From Formicarius rufipectus (taxonomy: Eukaryota; Chordata; Aves; Passeriformes; Formicariidae): DNA of 64,000 nt. Made by a program: the position numbers and the translations under genes. The notes under the pieces are model-generated. The model saw only the letters and a list, made by a program, of their open reading frames with translations. It had not been told where the DNA came from and ran no database searches. Shown piece by piece: positions 36,844 to 51,073 of the stretch. Each line of letters starts with the position of its first letter. Within the stretch, counting starts at the first letter, position 1. Where the stretch lies: the NCBI GenBank assembly GCA_013399695.1, contig VXAU01002231.1:652316-716315 (forward strand). The letters run 5' to 3'.

Positions 36844-39800
36844 TCAATAAATGCATTACATATTATTTGCAGATGGGAACTACCTGTCTCTTCTTCCTGT
36901 TCAGTGCAGGCTGGGAAAACTGACTTTAAACTTTAAGCTCAAAAAAATCCAAACTTATAGCAAAGCTAAGACATGAATTTATATGTCTACAAAAGTCACT
37001 GAGATAACATTTTACACGTAAATTGAAATTCTGTGGCCTGTTTATTGTCACTGTAAGATTTAATGCTGGGGAATACAAATGTACAGGATTAAAAACACAG
37101 CTCCACCATAAATAGTAAATTACATTATCAATAAAAATAGATAACAAAAAAAATACTTTGTCCTGGGCAGGGGGATAACTTGGAAATGTACAGTTTCTTC
37201 ACCACTGTTTACACACAACTTGGAGGAGATTGATAGCTTCCTTCTTAATGGATTGTTACTTTGAAGGTCATTAGTATGGAATTAATGAAAGCATGTCTGT
37301 GCAGCTATTAATTTCTCATACTTCTGTACTAATAAAGAAAGGAAAAGAAGAGCTATCCTCCTCCCACAACTGATAACTTTGTTCCTGTGCCTAGAGCACA
37401 GTCTTGGAGGATTGGACCTTTCGGGTTCTGTTTCTACATTTTCTGTAACATTCTTCGTGACCTTGGAAAAATCATTTGATCTCTTGTGCCTTAAATTCCC
37501 TTTCCACAAAAGGGAATTAATTACACTTCATTACTTCCAGAGAAGTGTCATAAGGCCCAATTAGTTAATGTCTGTAAAGTGCTTTGAAAGCAGTCTTTTG
37601 ACCAATGATATTCTAAGTGCAAAATACCATGGTAAAAATTTGTTGCAGTCTGGCTTAGTGTTATTTGCTTAACACAAACAATTATCTTGGCAGTCTAAAA
37701 ACACTAATCTGATTATTACACAAAGATAAGTTAAAATTACATTTATTTGGACTCTGATTCAGCTAGATACCAAATCACATGCCTTAACATAAACACTAGT
37801 TACTGAAAGTGTTCTGTGCAGTTTTGCATTTAATACCCTTGAACTGAAATCTTACTCATCATTAGTTTCTCTCACCCTAAATAATTTCTTGAGGTCATCC
37901 TAAAAGTAATGTTTTTAATTTATGGGATCATTGAGGAAAAGTGGTATAGAGCAGATAGCTGTGATTAGAAAGAGACTGATGTTTGAATCTTCAGGATGTG
38001 TGTTTAAAACACAAGATGATAATGATGCAAAGAAAAGACCACTTTGGCAGCATTTGGAAAACAAATGAAACCAAAACCAAAAGAGCAAAACCACCAGAGC
38101 AGAGATATTTGATGGTTAGAGCCATCAAGGCAGAGACAACTAGAAGCTTGCTCTGATTGTTAAGACTTAAGAGATTGAAGACTTTAGTATTTGACAAAAT
38201 GAAGTGATAAGCTTGGATGCATCTTCAAAGAAAGAAAAAAGTCAAAGATGACCACTCATTTTTCAGATCTTAATGGCAAAGAGAATGATATTTGTAAAAA
38301 GAAATGAAAAAAATTAAAGTACAACAGGCAATAAAGAAACTTGCAGATAAATGATCAGCATGGACATTCCTCAAAAAAATTGTTTAAGGGAACACAAACA
38401 CTTTTGCAAGTTTTTCAAAATCCTGTATGAAAGCAAGAAAGCTGTGCATCCTGTTGCAATCTGGAAAGAGAATAGGTATGAAATGCAAAATACTAATTCC
38501 AGAACCAATTTCCTAACAGTTTAATAAACTGAATAGTTATGAGGTGATTTGCTTCAACATCATATAGTAGATTGAAAATGTGTAAGACAGTGGCCCCACG
38601 TGTTGATGGAAATCCATGCTGTACTTCTCCACTCAGCCTATGCTGGGCAGAAAGGTTAGTGAATCTCTGTAGAATGTTTTATGGGATCATAGCCTGGAAT
38701 AACATTTATTATCTTCTACATATAGTACTTTAAAAATATTTTTCAGTAACAGCTGAATTAGTTAAAATGACATCAGTAAGACAGTAAAAAGAAAGTTACA
38801 TGTTGCTATGACAGTCTGTGTACTTAACCTATCTATTATTACATTTTTTTAAATAAACCAATACATTTAGTTAAATAAATTGATTTCAGAGAAAACCAGC
38901 ATTTAACTTTAATATATACCATAAAGTTTTGAGCAATAGCATGTTTCCGAAGACATTTTTCTGTGTTGCTTAAAAGGCAAGAGAGTACAAGGCTGAGATC
39001 ATAAAGAACAACTTAGGTGCTAAAGAGCAGCTTTGGAAGTTAGTGCTCTGCATATCTCAGGTGGTTTGAGGGGCAGAACTTGAGAGGCAAAGTGGATCAT
39101 CCAAGTTCATGCTCTGAACATATGCTTTCTGTCCCTATAGACTGACTGATCCAGGGGATTAATGCTGGAATTAATGATCTAACTTGAGCCAAACTTTGTG
39201 GCTATTTCTCTTCTCCTTTGTGCAAGTAATCGGCTTGTGCAAGTTCATAGTTCAATGAACATACTTGTGAGATCTCCTATAGTGTCTATCGAACTTGAGT
39301 TTGAAACATAAGATTAGTTTTTATTTTGGCCATAAATCCAAGTTTGGATACCAAACTCCTGATGCTTTACCTAAAAAGAGTTAGAGATTAATGTAGAATT
39401 CAGATTTTGCTTCAAATCTGTAACGAATGATGCATATTAATAATAAAAACAACAAAGTAAAACCCCAGTAACCTTCATTTTCATTAAGAAGGAAAACCTC
39501 CACCCTTTAAAGCTGATGGGTTTTTTTCCACTGACTTCAGTGGAAGCCTGGAAAGCTGTTACAGCTATCACTGACTACTACAGGCATAAAAGGAGTACAT
39601 TGGAAGAAGTCCAGATATTATGGATTGTATTAGCTGAGTTCACAAAATAAGGACCTCTTTGAAAATGTTGGTTATAGCATGGTTTAAATCTTCAAAACAC
39701 AGAACAATCATTGCAAACAACAAAACAAGAAAAAAACCCCCAGACTGTTTGAAACAACCTAAAGTTCATTCAGATACAAGCAACTTCACATTTTGCATCT

Positions 39801-42800
39801 GGTATATTCATTGAACTTCCCACACACAGGCTTTTGGCCCCACTCAGGGTCCAAAGTTGTCCAAAATGTTAATGACACTTCATTTTCAGAAGATTAAGAA
39901 TTGAATGGCCTCTGTCTGTTTTGTAAAGAGAGATAAAGTGATGCTTGTAAGGTAAAGCAGAGGCATTCATAGGCTGTTCATTTGTTGCAGCTGTGGAATC
40001 ATTAATGATTCTCTCTGAGTTACTGTAATCCACATACATTTGTCTGAAAGCTGTTGTCAGATACACTTTCTCTACTGAACCCACGGGTGTGTGTTTATAC
40101 CTCCTTTAAGGCCATAACATGCTCTTTTCATTGCTGTGTTGGTCTTTGAATAGCTATAGAATGGAAGTATCACTTATCATTGGTGCTCTGAAATGCACCA
40201 TAAAATGCTGATGTTTCCCACATTGTTGTATGTAACTTGCATATTAATACACATCTCTTCAACTGTAAGCAGTGAGGCTGATCTGATTTACAGGTGGGAG
40301 ATCCAGACCCTCTTTTCAAAATTATGTATTTGATACTTGTTGCCTCCTTGTGGTCTGATGGCTGGGGAAGTATTCAGTCATCAGGGTCTTTAGCACATTT
40401 TAAGCTTGCAGGAAGAGACTCTGAAGTCCTAGACACTATGAAATATAAAATAGCCACAGACTCCTCCAGTCCATGGTAGCATTCCAGGTCCTAATAAATT
40501 TTAAGGCTGCTGCTGGTGTTTTTTATTGACTTCTCCTCCATCAGAGTCACAGAGCAATGGTACTTCAATATCACGTCTTGAATGGGGATGATATTTTAAG
40601 CTATTCACCACTAACTCTGACATTCTGTTTTGAATCTTTCTGGATTCCTGAGTAAGAAATACTGCTTACTTAACATCCCATTACATTTTTGGATAGTTTC
40701 CTCCGAAGTAAGTGAATAAATTACCATTCTTGCTGCAACTTGCACTGGTAAAGCTTTGCACTGGTAATTTAATTCTATATTCATTTAGTTTGAATTACAC
40801 AGGGAACATCTGCAACAATTCCTAACAATAACTACATTTCAAGACAATTACACAGTAATAACTAGAGCTGCAGGATGATGTCAAAGCCAGAAGAGGAAAA
40901 AGAGGCACACACAGACTTTGTGCATGAAATTAAATTTTCTTCTTAATTGGGAAAATGCAAGTTTATCAGAGAAAAGTCTTTGTGACGCCACGTGTACATA
41001 TTTATCATACGTGCTTCTGTATGTCCTGCAACATCTTCTATTGGCATCAGATATTTACTTTCATCAGTGCTTCTCTGAATCACTGATGAGATGAATCTCT
41101 GTTTTGAAGTACACAAATTTTCTCTCCTTAGCCAATTCTTATTAAGAAGATGAAGACAATGAAATAAAAAGACCTTGTGAGATTTATTTTGTCAGTCTTA
41201 TGGAATTAAGCACTGTGGGAGGCAAGAACTCCATTTCCCATATTTTCCATTACAACTTTCATACGTAGATTCATGGCATCGTTGGTGAGTACACAGATAC
41301 TTCCCTGTGGGTACAAATGAACTAATTTGCTTATGTACTTGATCATATATTTTTTTCTGGGAAATATGAATGCCTGAGTGGACATGTGTAGTGAATCCAG
41401 AAGCTTGGAGAGTAGCAGACGTGTGTAAGTGCACTACAAAAATAGTAAATATATGTGGATCGGTTCTGGTGAATTTTGAATGTAGCAGGTTTGTCCAGGA
41501 AGTTTAAAACAAATTGTCTTCATAGATCACTCTGCTGGATTATATTCTTTTCAGGCCTTTTGATATCCAAGTTTATCTAATCTATGGTGAGTTTTTTGTT
41601 TCTTTGTTTGCTGTATAATCATTCAGAGCACCATAGACATCAAGATTCAAATTTTACTTTTCCCTTTCAGAAGAGAAAATCTAATGTCATACATTGTACT
41701 GGTGCTATAATTCCTGCCTGATTCTAATCTGTGAAGATAGATGAAAACCTATTTTTTTCTAAATCTTAAAATGAAACCCCTCTTTAGTGTGCTAGCAATA
41801 TGAACCACAAAAGTTTTGATTTTTCAGCAGTACAGATCTTTCCATCTTTTCTACTGACTGAGCAGATGTATTGCTTATCCTTTCAAAACTGTCATCTCCT
41901 CTAAAGAGCAATAGCACTGTGGTAAATGATTGGTCATGAAGATAAGTCATTCAGCTCTCAGTCCTTGCCCCATCTGAATCTATTACTCAAAATCAGTGGC
42001 CCCCAGCTCTCTTCACATTCTACTGGCAAATCCCCATCTCCATCACTCCGTGTGTAGCTGCTCATGTGGGATCACTTTTGCTGTCTGTCAGGAAGCAGAA
42101 ATGTGTTTTCCTGTGATTTTTATCAATGTCATCCCCTGTAAGTGGAGCAAAGAGAAGGCAATGGAAAAATACAAAATAAGCAATGCTTTCAGTGCCATGA
42201 TCAAGACTTCTTGTGGGTACAGAACTGTGAATGAAAACTCATGCAGAACTGAAATTCAGGGGTTACCACTGATTTACAGCCCAGGTGAGATGAAGGCCAA
42301 CACCACCAGTCAGCCTGTAGCCTTGAGGGCAGAGTGTCATTGAGAGGGGACTTTTGTCACCTATTGAGGACCCTCAGTCAGCTTAGAGGGTTTCAGCAAA
42401 CTATCTGAACATTTTGATTCATAAAACTTGAAGTAGAAAAGGCCTACTTAGGTGTGTCTTTGGATCTTCAATATGCTGGGAATCCCTAATCCAAACCAAT
42501 TGCTCAGCCTCTTAAACTTTTCTTTTTGCTCTTCTTAGAGAAGATTCGTTGTAAACATATTTCTTGTGGTTAAGAACAAACCTGAAAATAGGTGACTCTT
42601 TTGTTATCCTTTTTGCTAAATTTCTTCTTTTTTTTTTTTTCTATGAAAAACCATCAAGTTTTTATGTCAAAAGTTTGTACTCCCAGAAGATGATACTGAA
42701 GCAATGCAAATGCTAATGTTTACTCATCTGAATGAAGACTAGTAACCCAAAATATCAAGAGTTAGTAAGATTTCACTGTACTAATGTACAAAATGTGACA

Positions 42801-45800
42801 GTATCAGCTCCCAAGAAGGTAAAAGAAATTCAGAGACACATTTTTTTTCCAATGTTATAGAAATGAGAAAGATGCATTTTTCACTTGGATAATTGTTTAG
42901 CTGAGCAAAAATACACGGGAGCTTCTGAATCAGCAGCAGCAGTACCTACGGCAGTGCTAGTGTGAAGTTCAGCTGTAAAAATGGAGATCTAATAGCATGG
43001 CTTTCTGTGATCAGTTTGATTCATTGGAGTAACAACAGTATGTGCACTCTGCTATAATCCACATGTTCAGATATCTCATTAGCATCACACTGCATCACGT
43101 TTGTGCTTAGCAGTAATATAATATAGCAAAAAATCTGACCAAAACTGAAAAATTTCCTAGGAAAATTAAAGTTGCATTTCATATTATATTGTAGTATTTA
43201 TATGATGATCTGGAGTAGTCTAAGAAAGGGGATAGAGTCGTTGGGGTTTATGTGGTGCAGGAAAATATGTAAATTCAGAACCTGTGCCTTCAAATTTTTA
43301 AAAATGGCAAATGAGAAACAGCAATGACTGCTTATTAAAAATAAAATTGGTCATGTTTAATATTCTATTTTCTAAGACTCTGTGACTAATCCAACCCTCT
43401 GTATCCTTTCTGTGAACACTAATACCTTTCTCAGCTGCACGAGCACATGAAGTGATGCTGATCAGCAGCAATCTGACCAAAATGAAGATTGATGATAAGA
43501 TTTCCCACGGTAGGATTAATAAGGCTGTACATCAACTCTGTTACAGACATTTGTTTTATATCTCTGCTGTTTCAGTCTTGTCAGACCTGTGGGAGAGTGA
43601 GAAATGGGCTTGGTGCTTTACAGTGAGAGGTTGTTTACCAAAACTGTGCCTATATGTGTTCTGACAACAGCTGTCTTGGGGAACCTTGGGTTTGACTGTC
43701 ATGTGTGGCCATACTACACATTTCAGCAATTGTCCTTGGGACTGGAATTCTTCAGCATTTCTGGCTCTCCAGTCCTCTGTCTTAGTAGTTGCTCACCCAG
43801 AATTCTGAGGTGTGTGTTCATCTGAAAACATGAGGTTTAGTAAAGGAAAATGGCAAATCCAAAAAAGTGGTTGGCTTTCTTGAAGTAACAAGATATTGGT
43901 CAGTGCAGCTCATATGTTTCAGAAATGTAAAAACAAGACCTGAAAGAGCTTTTTATCCCTTGGCCTGAGACCCAGAACCACCTGCTAGCATTGGTATTTG
44001 GTGATGCTAGCATAAAATTAAGAGCCTGACAGCATTTTTTAATGAAAGGATATAATTGAATCTTGCACATTCCATCAGGCAAAAATTTCATATGCATTTG
44101 AGGTTCAAATATCTTTTTTGAGTTTCAAGTTTAGCTCAAAAGTGTTTTACTGTAAATGGAAGAAAAATCTCACCTTTTTTTTCTTTTTTTACAGATAATG
44201 CAAATGTTGTGGCAGAATTTTATTTTGTGATGATTTTGGTTTGCTTCTACCTGTTTAGGACAATGCAGTGTGTAATTCATTTAAGAGTGCTGTGTCTGGG
44301 ACTTGCCTTCTCTCTCTGGGTGATTTTGCATAGATGGGGAATAGCTACTGACAATCTGTGGAGCCAGGACTATTCTTTATGTACACTTTGGATATTTCTC
44401 ACATGGAGGATGCTGAGTCAATACAGGATTTTGCCTTTTCCTACCTGTTCTAAACAGGAAGGGAAGTCTTTGCCAGAACACATTTGTGCCAGAAAAATGG
44501 AAAGATCCATGGCAGGAACATGGCAAGATGTTTCCGGAAGGAAAGCCTGAGCATCTGACAGTTCCTTCAAAATCTGTGAATTTTGCAAACTAGAAGGCTG
44601 TGGTTATTTCTGTGGGAAAATTTATAGACAGCTTTGCAAAATATGCTCTGGAGAGTTTCTGTGTGCAACAGGAGTAAACACACAGAAGAAAGAAATTTTT
44701 TTAAAAGCTTAGATTGAAATTCTTATTGCATATGAATTGCTAGCAGTAGCAAGTTGTTAGATTTCATTGCTAGACTACAATCAAATGCTCAAGTTTTCTG
44801 AGATTTCAGGTAAAAACCAAATGAAAATAATTACACTAACCTTTGAAAACACTAAAAGCCTTAAATATCTGTTTTACTAATGTTGTCTCCTATGGGAACT
44901 TTATTGTGGTAGTTACCTACCAGACCTGCTGCTGATTTTTCAAAAAGAACTAAAAAAATACGTAAACATTTTTTAAAATAACAAATAAACCTCCTTGAAA
45001 TAAGGATACATTAGCATAAGTGAACAGCATGTAATTCTATCATGAAATATGCAAGAGAATTTTCCTCTTAGAAAAATAGCAACAACTGCTCATGTTTGTT
45101 CTGACAATTTCAGGTTTCAAAGGGATCTATGTAATTTTGAGAGTCAGTAGCCTCTTTTTCAGTAATATTTAAGACTCAAGTGTAGATTCATCTAAAAATA
45201 TGAAAACAAAGATCTGAAACCTATTTAGAAAGTAAGAGCTAAGCTGGAACTGGGTATTACAAGGGGCCTTCTTATATACAATAAGAAAAATTCACCACTT
45301 TGGAGAATCTTGGATCCGAATCTTGAACTGCCTCATAGACCTCTGAAGTCTGGAAATGAATTCTTTGGTGAGACTGGGCTTTGCAATAAGTACTTTTATT
45401 ATAAATCTCCATCTTAGAACAGCCAAATAACACTACTTGGACATTATCTTTCTCAGTGAAAATGCAGGCACTCCTGTTTTGGCAAACGGTAATGCAGGAT
45501 AACAGATGTTCTGGGTAGTCTGGTAGAAACCAGACAAATCTAATTGCAAAGACAAATCAGTTCAGCATGATAGCTGAAACTTGCCTGACATAGAAACACC
45601 TACTGAGTGCAAATCACTAGATCAGAGCAATAGACATGAAAGGAACTTTTATTCCAGACTGACCGTCTCTTCCTCAAAAATAAAAACAAAGTTATTTAAA
45701 AGCAGAGGCACTGATAGAGATCTTAGACTGCACTGCTGGGTTATTTGCTTTGCCCCCTAACTTGTTATTTATACCTTCATCCATAATAAAATAAATACGA

Positions 45801-46145
45801 CTGGATGCAGAAAAGGCTACCAGAACTTTAACATTTCTGCTATGTTGCTCTTTGGGAGGAATTAAAAGGCGTGTAGGGGGGTGAGGAGTCTGCAAGGAGA
45901 TCTGCAATGGGCCCTGGACCAACAAGTCCCCTTCATACCTCTGAGATTTTTCTTCTCTCATCCAAAATTTCATGGGATGTAGAAGCAATCAGGTCTGTAT
46001 TTCATCATACAGATAAGACATTTTATCTATTTTTGTTTTTAAGGATTTTATTTCCCCAGAATATTCTAATCTGGAAAAGCAATGTGAAAGCAAGAACGTC
46101 TCTCAAATTTGTATGGTCAGATGGATTGGATTTACCATAAATCCA
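36844..46145. other. Unassigned AT-rich DNA
   Basis: About 9 kb without a recognised gene or transposon. Noted within it: a poly(T) run near 42627-42640, a T-rich acceptor-like tract ending 'ttacag' near 44193, an A/C-rich patch near 39716-39740, and an unexplained minus-strand frame at 39869-40084 (see findings). Frames at 41996-42343 and 44209-44550 (115 and 113 codons) have no recognised family. Confidence 0.55.
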
Positions 46146-46156
46146 TTTTTTTTTTT

Positions 46157-46208
<52 letters not shown>
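46146..46208. repeat. Very long poly(T) tract
   Basis: T14 at 46146-46159, AAAA, then 45 consecutive T at 46164-46208. By far the longest homopolymer in the window. The Phe-rich frame at 46113-46316 is its translation, not a gene. Confidence 0.95.
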
Positions 46209-46211
<3 letters not shown>

Positions 46212-49200
46212 AAAATGGAAGAGAGGGAGTTTTCCAAGACACACAGAATTTTTAGGGATTCATCTTTTTATTTATGCTTTAAACCACTTCAGTTCTTCCT
46301 TGTTTCCCTCCTGTAAGCGATTCTAGTGTAATGGAAGCAGAATGTGTCAGTCTTTGGAGAGTCAAACTTTTGTCTCTTGGGGGAAAGAGTTCAGAAGAGG
46401 TGGTGTGCTGAACATTGGGGGAGTCTGTTCCTTTCTGTTGCTCTTTCTTCTGGAGGGGTGAGTGACTTGCACTTTGAAATGGCTATTTTCAAGCACAGAT
46501 TTACACATCTATTCCTGAAGCAGATGAAATTTAATTTGCTTTATATGTTGCACTGCTTCCAAACAGGATAATATCTAATTTGAATGTTTTCTTGTGGATT
46601 CCTTTGCACCTTATATACATGAGACATTTTATTACTTGGTACCTGTGACAGGATGTTCTACCCCAAAAAGACCTAGAATCTTGCCAGAGAATTCAGACAT
46701 ACCATCTCTCTCTGATGTGTTACTGGTAGGGTTTTTGTAATGTTTTCAGTGTTGAGTTATGCTAAAACCAAACTTCAAATACACATGCTGTTTTTTGAAG
46801 CAGAATTTGACAAGTAAGCTGCTAACTGGCCTGTAAATATGCAACAAGAACTCACTCACTTTATAGAAGCCAAGTCTGACTTGTATGGCAGATTTTTTCC
46901 ACATCCTTTCTTGAAGTCTGCAAAGCTTCTCCCGTGAAACAGGGGCACCTCACCATGGCTACTCTCCAGGAATTAAGGGGAAGTGAGAGATCTGCCCACT
47001 ATTGCCATGTTGTGAGTTGAGTCAATGTCTTCTTAATTATTTTCTGCTAGCTTTGGTACAAGTGCTTTAATATAATTGTTTTGATACAGTACACTATATT
47101 ATTTTACGCTATCATATACTCTACTGTACAGCTTACCCATATTTCTTAATTTTTTTCCACCTTTTCCAGTGTTATTGTTCATCTTTTCACCTTGTTTTAC
47201 TGCTTCCTTCTATTGGCATTTAGGTCTACAAGCTTCTTAACTGGCTATTGCATCTTGGCTATGGAGCCTTGTCTGACCTTTAGAAATCTGAATGGATTTC
47301 CTAACTCCACTCAGTTAAATATGACCCAAATGGCTTATTCCAAGGTGAAAATACCTCACTCACCAGGACTTCAAACATCTTGGGTTGCAAAGAGAGGAAG
47401 GGAGGATGTAGAACCATCACTCAAACTTCTGCTCTATTTTCCTTTGAAGGAGAGTGGTAATGTTTGAGTGGAAAAGTCAAACCACTTATAAAAATCTTCA
47501 ATATCTATTTTACATAGTCCTTTGCTACACATGTATGCAAAAGTGACTTTCCTAAACAAGCATTTTCAAAGTCTCAGATCTGTGAATGATGCAGTCCTCC
47601 CTCTGCAACTTCATAGGTATCTGCCTATACTTCATATAATTTCATGGAATATTAGTCCCTTGACTATATCAGTATCTCAAAGAAACAATTTAGAATGTTT
47701 CTATGTCTTTGCAGTTTCATCCTGTCACTTCTAAAAAGTATTGTCTTACATCTGGAATATTTTGTTCCTGTTCAATGACAGCATGCTACTTCCTGTTTAA
47801 AATGGACAGTAATGGACTATGTAATTAAAATAACAATGCTTAGTCACTAGACTCTGGCCATCTTTATAACATTGCTTTAATTACTTGAGCATGTTGCATG
47901 TCTATTATTCAGGAATATTACAGGTGTTAAACAAGTGAGATGAGTATAAATGCTAAACAGAAGTGAGTATTCTACTTAACTCCCTCATATGAGTTAAATC
48001 CAAGTTTATATAGGTCTCTTGTGTTTCATTACACTTGAAAGGCAGCTTTTAACAGAACAAAGCAGGATGGAATTGAGTAAACAACTGGATTTTACCATGC
48101 CCTGCTGTAACTGCTACTTTAGATATTGCTCATGCAACTGCTTCAGGGATTCTGGGCTCAATCCATTTCAAGGAAATAGTAATTACTGGAATATTTTGCT
48201 TAGAACCAGTATAGCTGTTATTTAATCTCTTGGGACACAGGAGAACCGCCACCACCCTACAACGAACTGAGTTGTTCAGTCTGCTTCAATACATTCTTTT
48301 GCTTTTTCTTTCGTCACTATCAGTTTTTACTGAGATGCTCATATGTCTGAGCCAGATTCTGCACGTTTATCATTGCACAGTATCACTATTATACCTTCTC
48401 TCCCTGCTAATTTGTTAATAATGTGACTTTAATTCAACAAATACATGGAGTAATGCATGGCATAATGCAATAAGGGAACTTTGTATTGCAAGCCAGACTG
48501 CAGGTGAAGGGCCTGCAGTAAGGCTCTAAATCTTTACTCCTTCCTCAAAGAAGATGAAGAAAATCCAACAACTGTAACTCATGTTTCAGCCTATAAAAGG
48601 GTTCATGGAAAATTTTCAAAGGATTTTCAAAAAGCTTTTCTGTTTGTAGAAATCAAGGATTTTGGGAAACTCAAGATCCACACGTGAAAATATCAGCTGT
48701 GCACCAGAGGAGTATTTCATTACATTTCCACCAACAAGGCTTAAGAGAGGTCAACTTCCCAGTCACTGATAGCAAAGGCTTTAAAAGTGCTTAAGGCTTT
48801 TGTAATGACTTTTGTAGCCAAGGGCCAAGGTTGCTAAGTGTGTATATATGGAGACAAAAGCTTATTAACCTTTTCCAGAAGTGACTTAGAACTTTTAATT
48901 CTTCAAAGTACTGCTGTTCATTTTAATGCACATCAAAGGACTAGAGTTTCAAAAACCATTGAAAATCTATTCTCTGAAAGATAGAATTTCACAGTGCAAG
49001 CACTCAAAAATAAAGGACCCTAAGGTGTATTTTCAGTGTTGATGTCACTGGAAGTTGCATAACAGTTTCTCACAATTTTTGTGGCACAATTTCTGTGGCA
49101 CAATTTCTGTCTCACAATTCTCTATATCCCCTCTTTCAGGCATAAATCTGAAGTACAGCTCCTTCTTGACATGCCCTCACTGTGTCCTGAAGCCTTCCTC

Positions 49201-50100
49201 CTCCCAGTGCTGGTAGCTCCATGGGGAAGGAGTGATGGTAGCCTCCTATGTCATCCCTGGGCTTTCCTGCCAGTGCAAAATGAAGAGAAATGTCAGGAAA
49301 TCCTTCTGTGAGGAAAAGATGATACATTCCTCTGCTTAGTACTCCAAATCCCTAGAGACTACACCTGTGTGTTTTTCAGCTAGTACCATAGCCTGGAGTG
49401 TTCCTAGTTCCCATCTGGGAGTGGATATGCACCCACATTGGGCATTTGTTGTATTCATTGCCTCACTTTGTGCTGTTATTTTTCTTGTTCAAATGGATTT
49501 ATTTCCTGGTGCTGTATTACAGCTGTTCCTTATGCCTAGAGGTGCTTCTTAGTATGTAGTCTTGCAGATTTCTTTTTATGTTTAATCTTTAAACCACATT
49601 TATATACTTGTTAGTATCTACTTGTATCTTCTCTCCCCAGACTGTTGTATACTCATGGCAGATCCATGATGTAAAGTCATGTTTTGGTACCCTTTTAAAT
49701 TTTAATTGTAGCAGATGCTACCAAGGGTATCAGCAAAGATAAAGATAATCCTTCCACCTCCTTTCAAGAGGTGTAAAATTCTACCAGCATAATCTTGCTC
49801 TACTTTTTAAAAATTAGAAAGATGTTTGAGATAACATTATCTAACACAATGCTATTCACTTTTTTATTTATTTTTCTCTTGCTCTCTTTTACACCTGACT
49901 TGTTGCTGGGGTGATGCTCATCAAAATTACTGTAAGGGGAGTGTCAGGAAATACTAGAGCGCTCAAGGATGGGGGTTAAAAACTAATATAATGTAAAGGA
50001 TCAAACTGATTATCTGCTGGGTTTTTTTCTACACTATTTATGGTGGTTTTAAAAGGTTTGTGCCATTATCAGTAATTGATTTCTTTTGTTTGCTGCTTAG
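46209..50100. other. Unassigned AT-rich DNA
   Basis: No gene recognised. A 14-base tandem duplication 'gtggcacaatttct' lies at about 49081-49108. Frames up to 91 codons (47192-47467) show no family motif. Confidence 0.55.
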
Positions 50101-50240
50101 AGTCATAGAATAGTTTGGGTTGAAAGGAACCTCAGAGATCATCTAGTTCCAACTCCTCTGTCATGGCCAGGAACACCTTCCACTAGATCAGGTTGCTCAG
50201 CTCTTGAGTGTCACTACTCCATTCAGTGTGGAGTAGGTTA
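50101..50240 (-). mobile_element. CR1 LINE 3' fragment
   Basis: Plus-strand text 'agtcatagaatagtttgggt', 'gatcatctagttccaactcc' and 'ctagatcaggttgctcagct' is the reverse complement of the CR1 3' end. Heavily 5'-truncated, about 140 bases. Confidence 0.9.
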
Positions 50241-50911
50241 GAAAACCTCCTCTGGGTTATTAATTGTCTTTATGTTTAAAATGCTGAGGGCATGTTGTGT
50301 CTTTATGTGAAATACTTCAGGTTGAAAAAGGTCTGAAGACAGGACTTACGATAGCAAACCTTCCAGGACAGCAACCAAATTTCAGATATCACGACACATA
50401 GAAGAAATTGTAAAAATAGAAAATATGGAACCTAACTGTGATGGAAAGCAAGTATGAGACATCATGAATTAGAATTAGAGGAGTCACTGGAAGTCAGACC
50501 TACATTCAAACAAATCAGGAGCAACTATCAAAAGATCAGTAGATTTTTTGTGTCGTAGATAAAATAAGCTCAGGCCATAAGTAGGAAGCATGGGAGAAAC
50601 CACCATGCAGAACTGGGAAGAAGAAAGAAGAGGGAAGTCAGTGGCCACAAATATTCTCACTGCTTTTTCTTACTTATTTAATTATGTTGTGATTTTGCAC
50701 CTACATTATTGATTTAGATTTGATAAAAGATTATAAATTTGTGACAGTAAACATTTTTTTTTCTTTAACATGAAATATCTTAAAAATATTAGAGATGTAT
50801 ATTTCCTGCCACTTTCAAATACAATGAAATACATCTCCCATCAGTTCTGGTGGAATGTGAAGTTTTTAAATGAGAATTCTGAGAATGGAAGGAATAACTG
50901 TGAGGTTAAGT
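50241..50911. other. Unassigned AT-rich DNA
   Basis: No gene or repeat recognised apart from a short T run near 50753-50766. Confidence 0.55.
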
Positions 50912-51073
50912 AGTGGTCACAGCACCAAACCCGACAGAGCTCAAGAGTTTGAATGATACTCTCAAGCGTGTGGTGTGACTTTTGAGGATGGTCCTGTGCG
51001 GGGCCAGGAGCTGGACTCGATGATTCTTGTGGGTCCCTGCCAACTTGGTGTATTCTGTGACTCTGTGATTCTG
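50912..51073 (+). mobile_element. CR1 LINE 3' fragment, different subfamily
   Basis: Contains 'gtggtcacagcaccaaaccc', 'gggccaggagctggactcga', 'tgattcttgtgggtccctgc' and ends 'ctctgtgattctg'. This is the 3' end of a CR1 subfamily distinct from the copy at 10409-11126, which ends in ATTCTATG. The frame at 50975-51157 is accidental. Confidence 0.9.

Noticed and set aside
41996..42343. 115-codon plus-strand frame as a possible coding exon
   Set aside because: No recognised domain, no flanking splice sites in phase, and cysteine and serine content consistent with chance translation.
44160..44550. Acceptor-like T tract ending in ACAG followed by a 113-codon hydrophobic frame
   Set aside because: The frame starts inside AT-rich sequence, shows no known membrane protein family and has no convincing donor. 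T tracts are frequent throughout this window.
46113..46316. 67-codon frame with a long Phe run
   Set aside because: It is the translation of the poly(T) tract.
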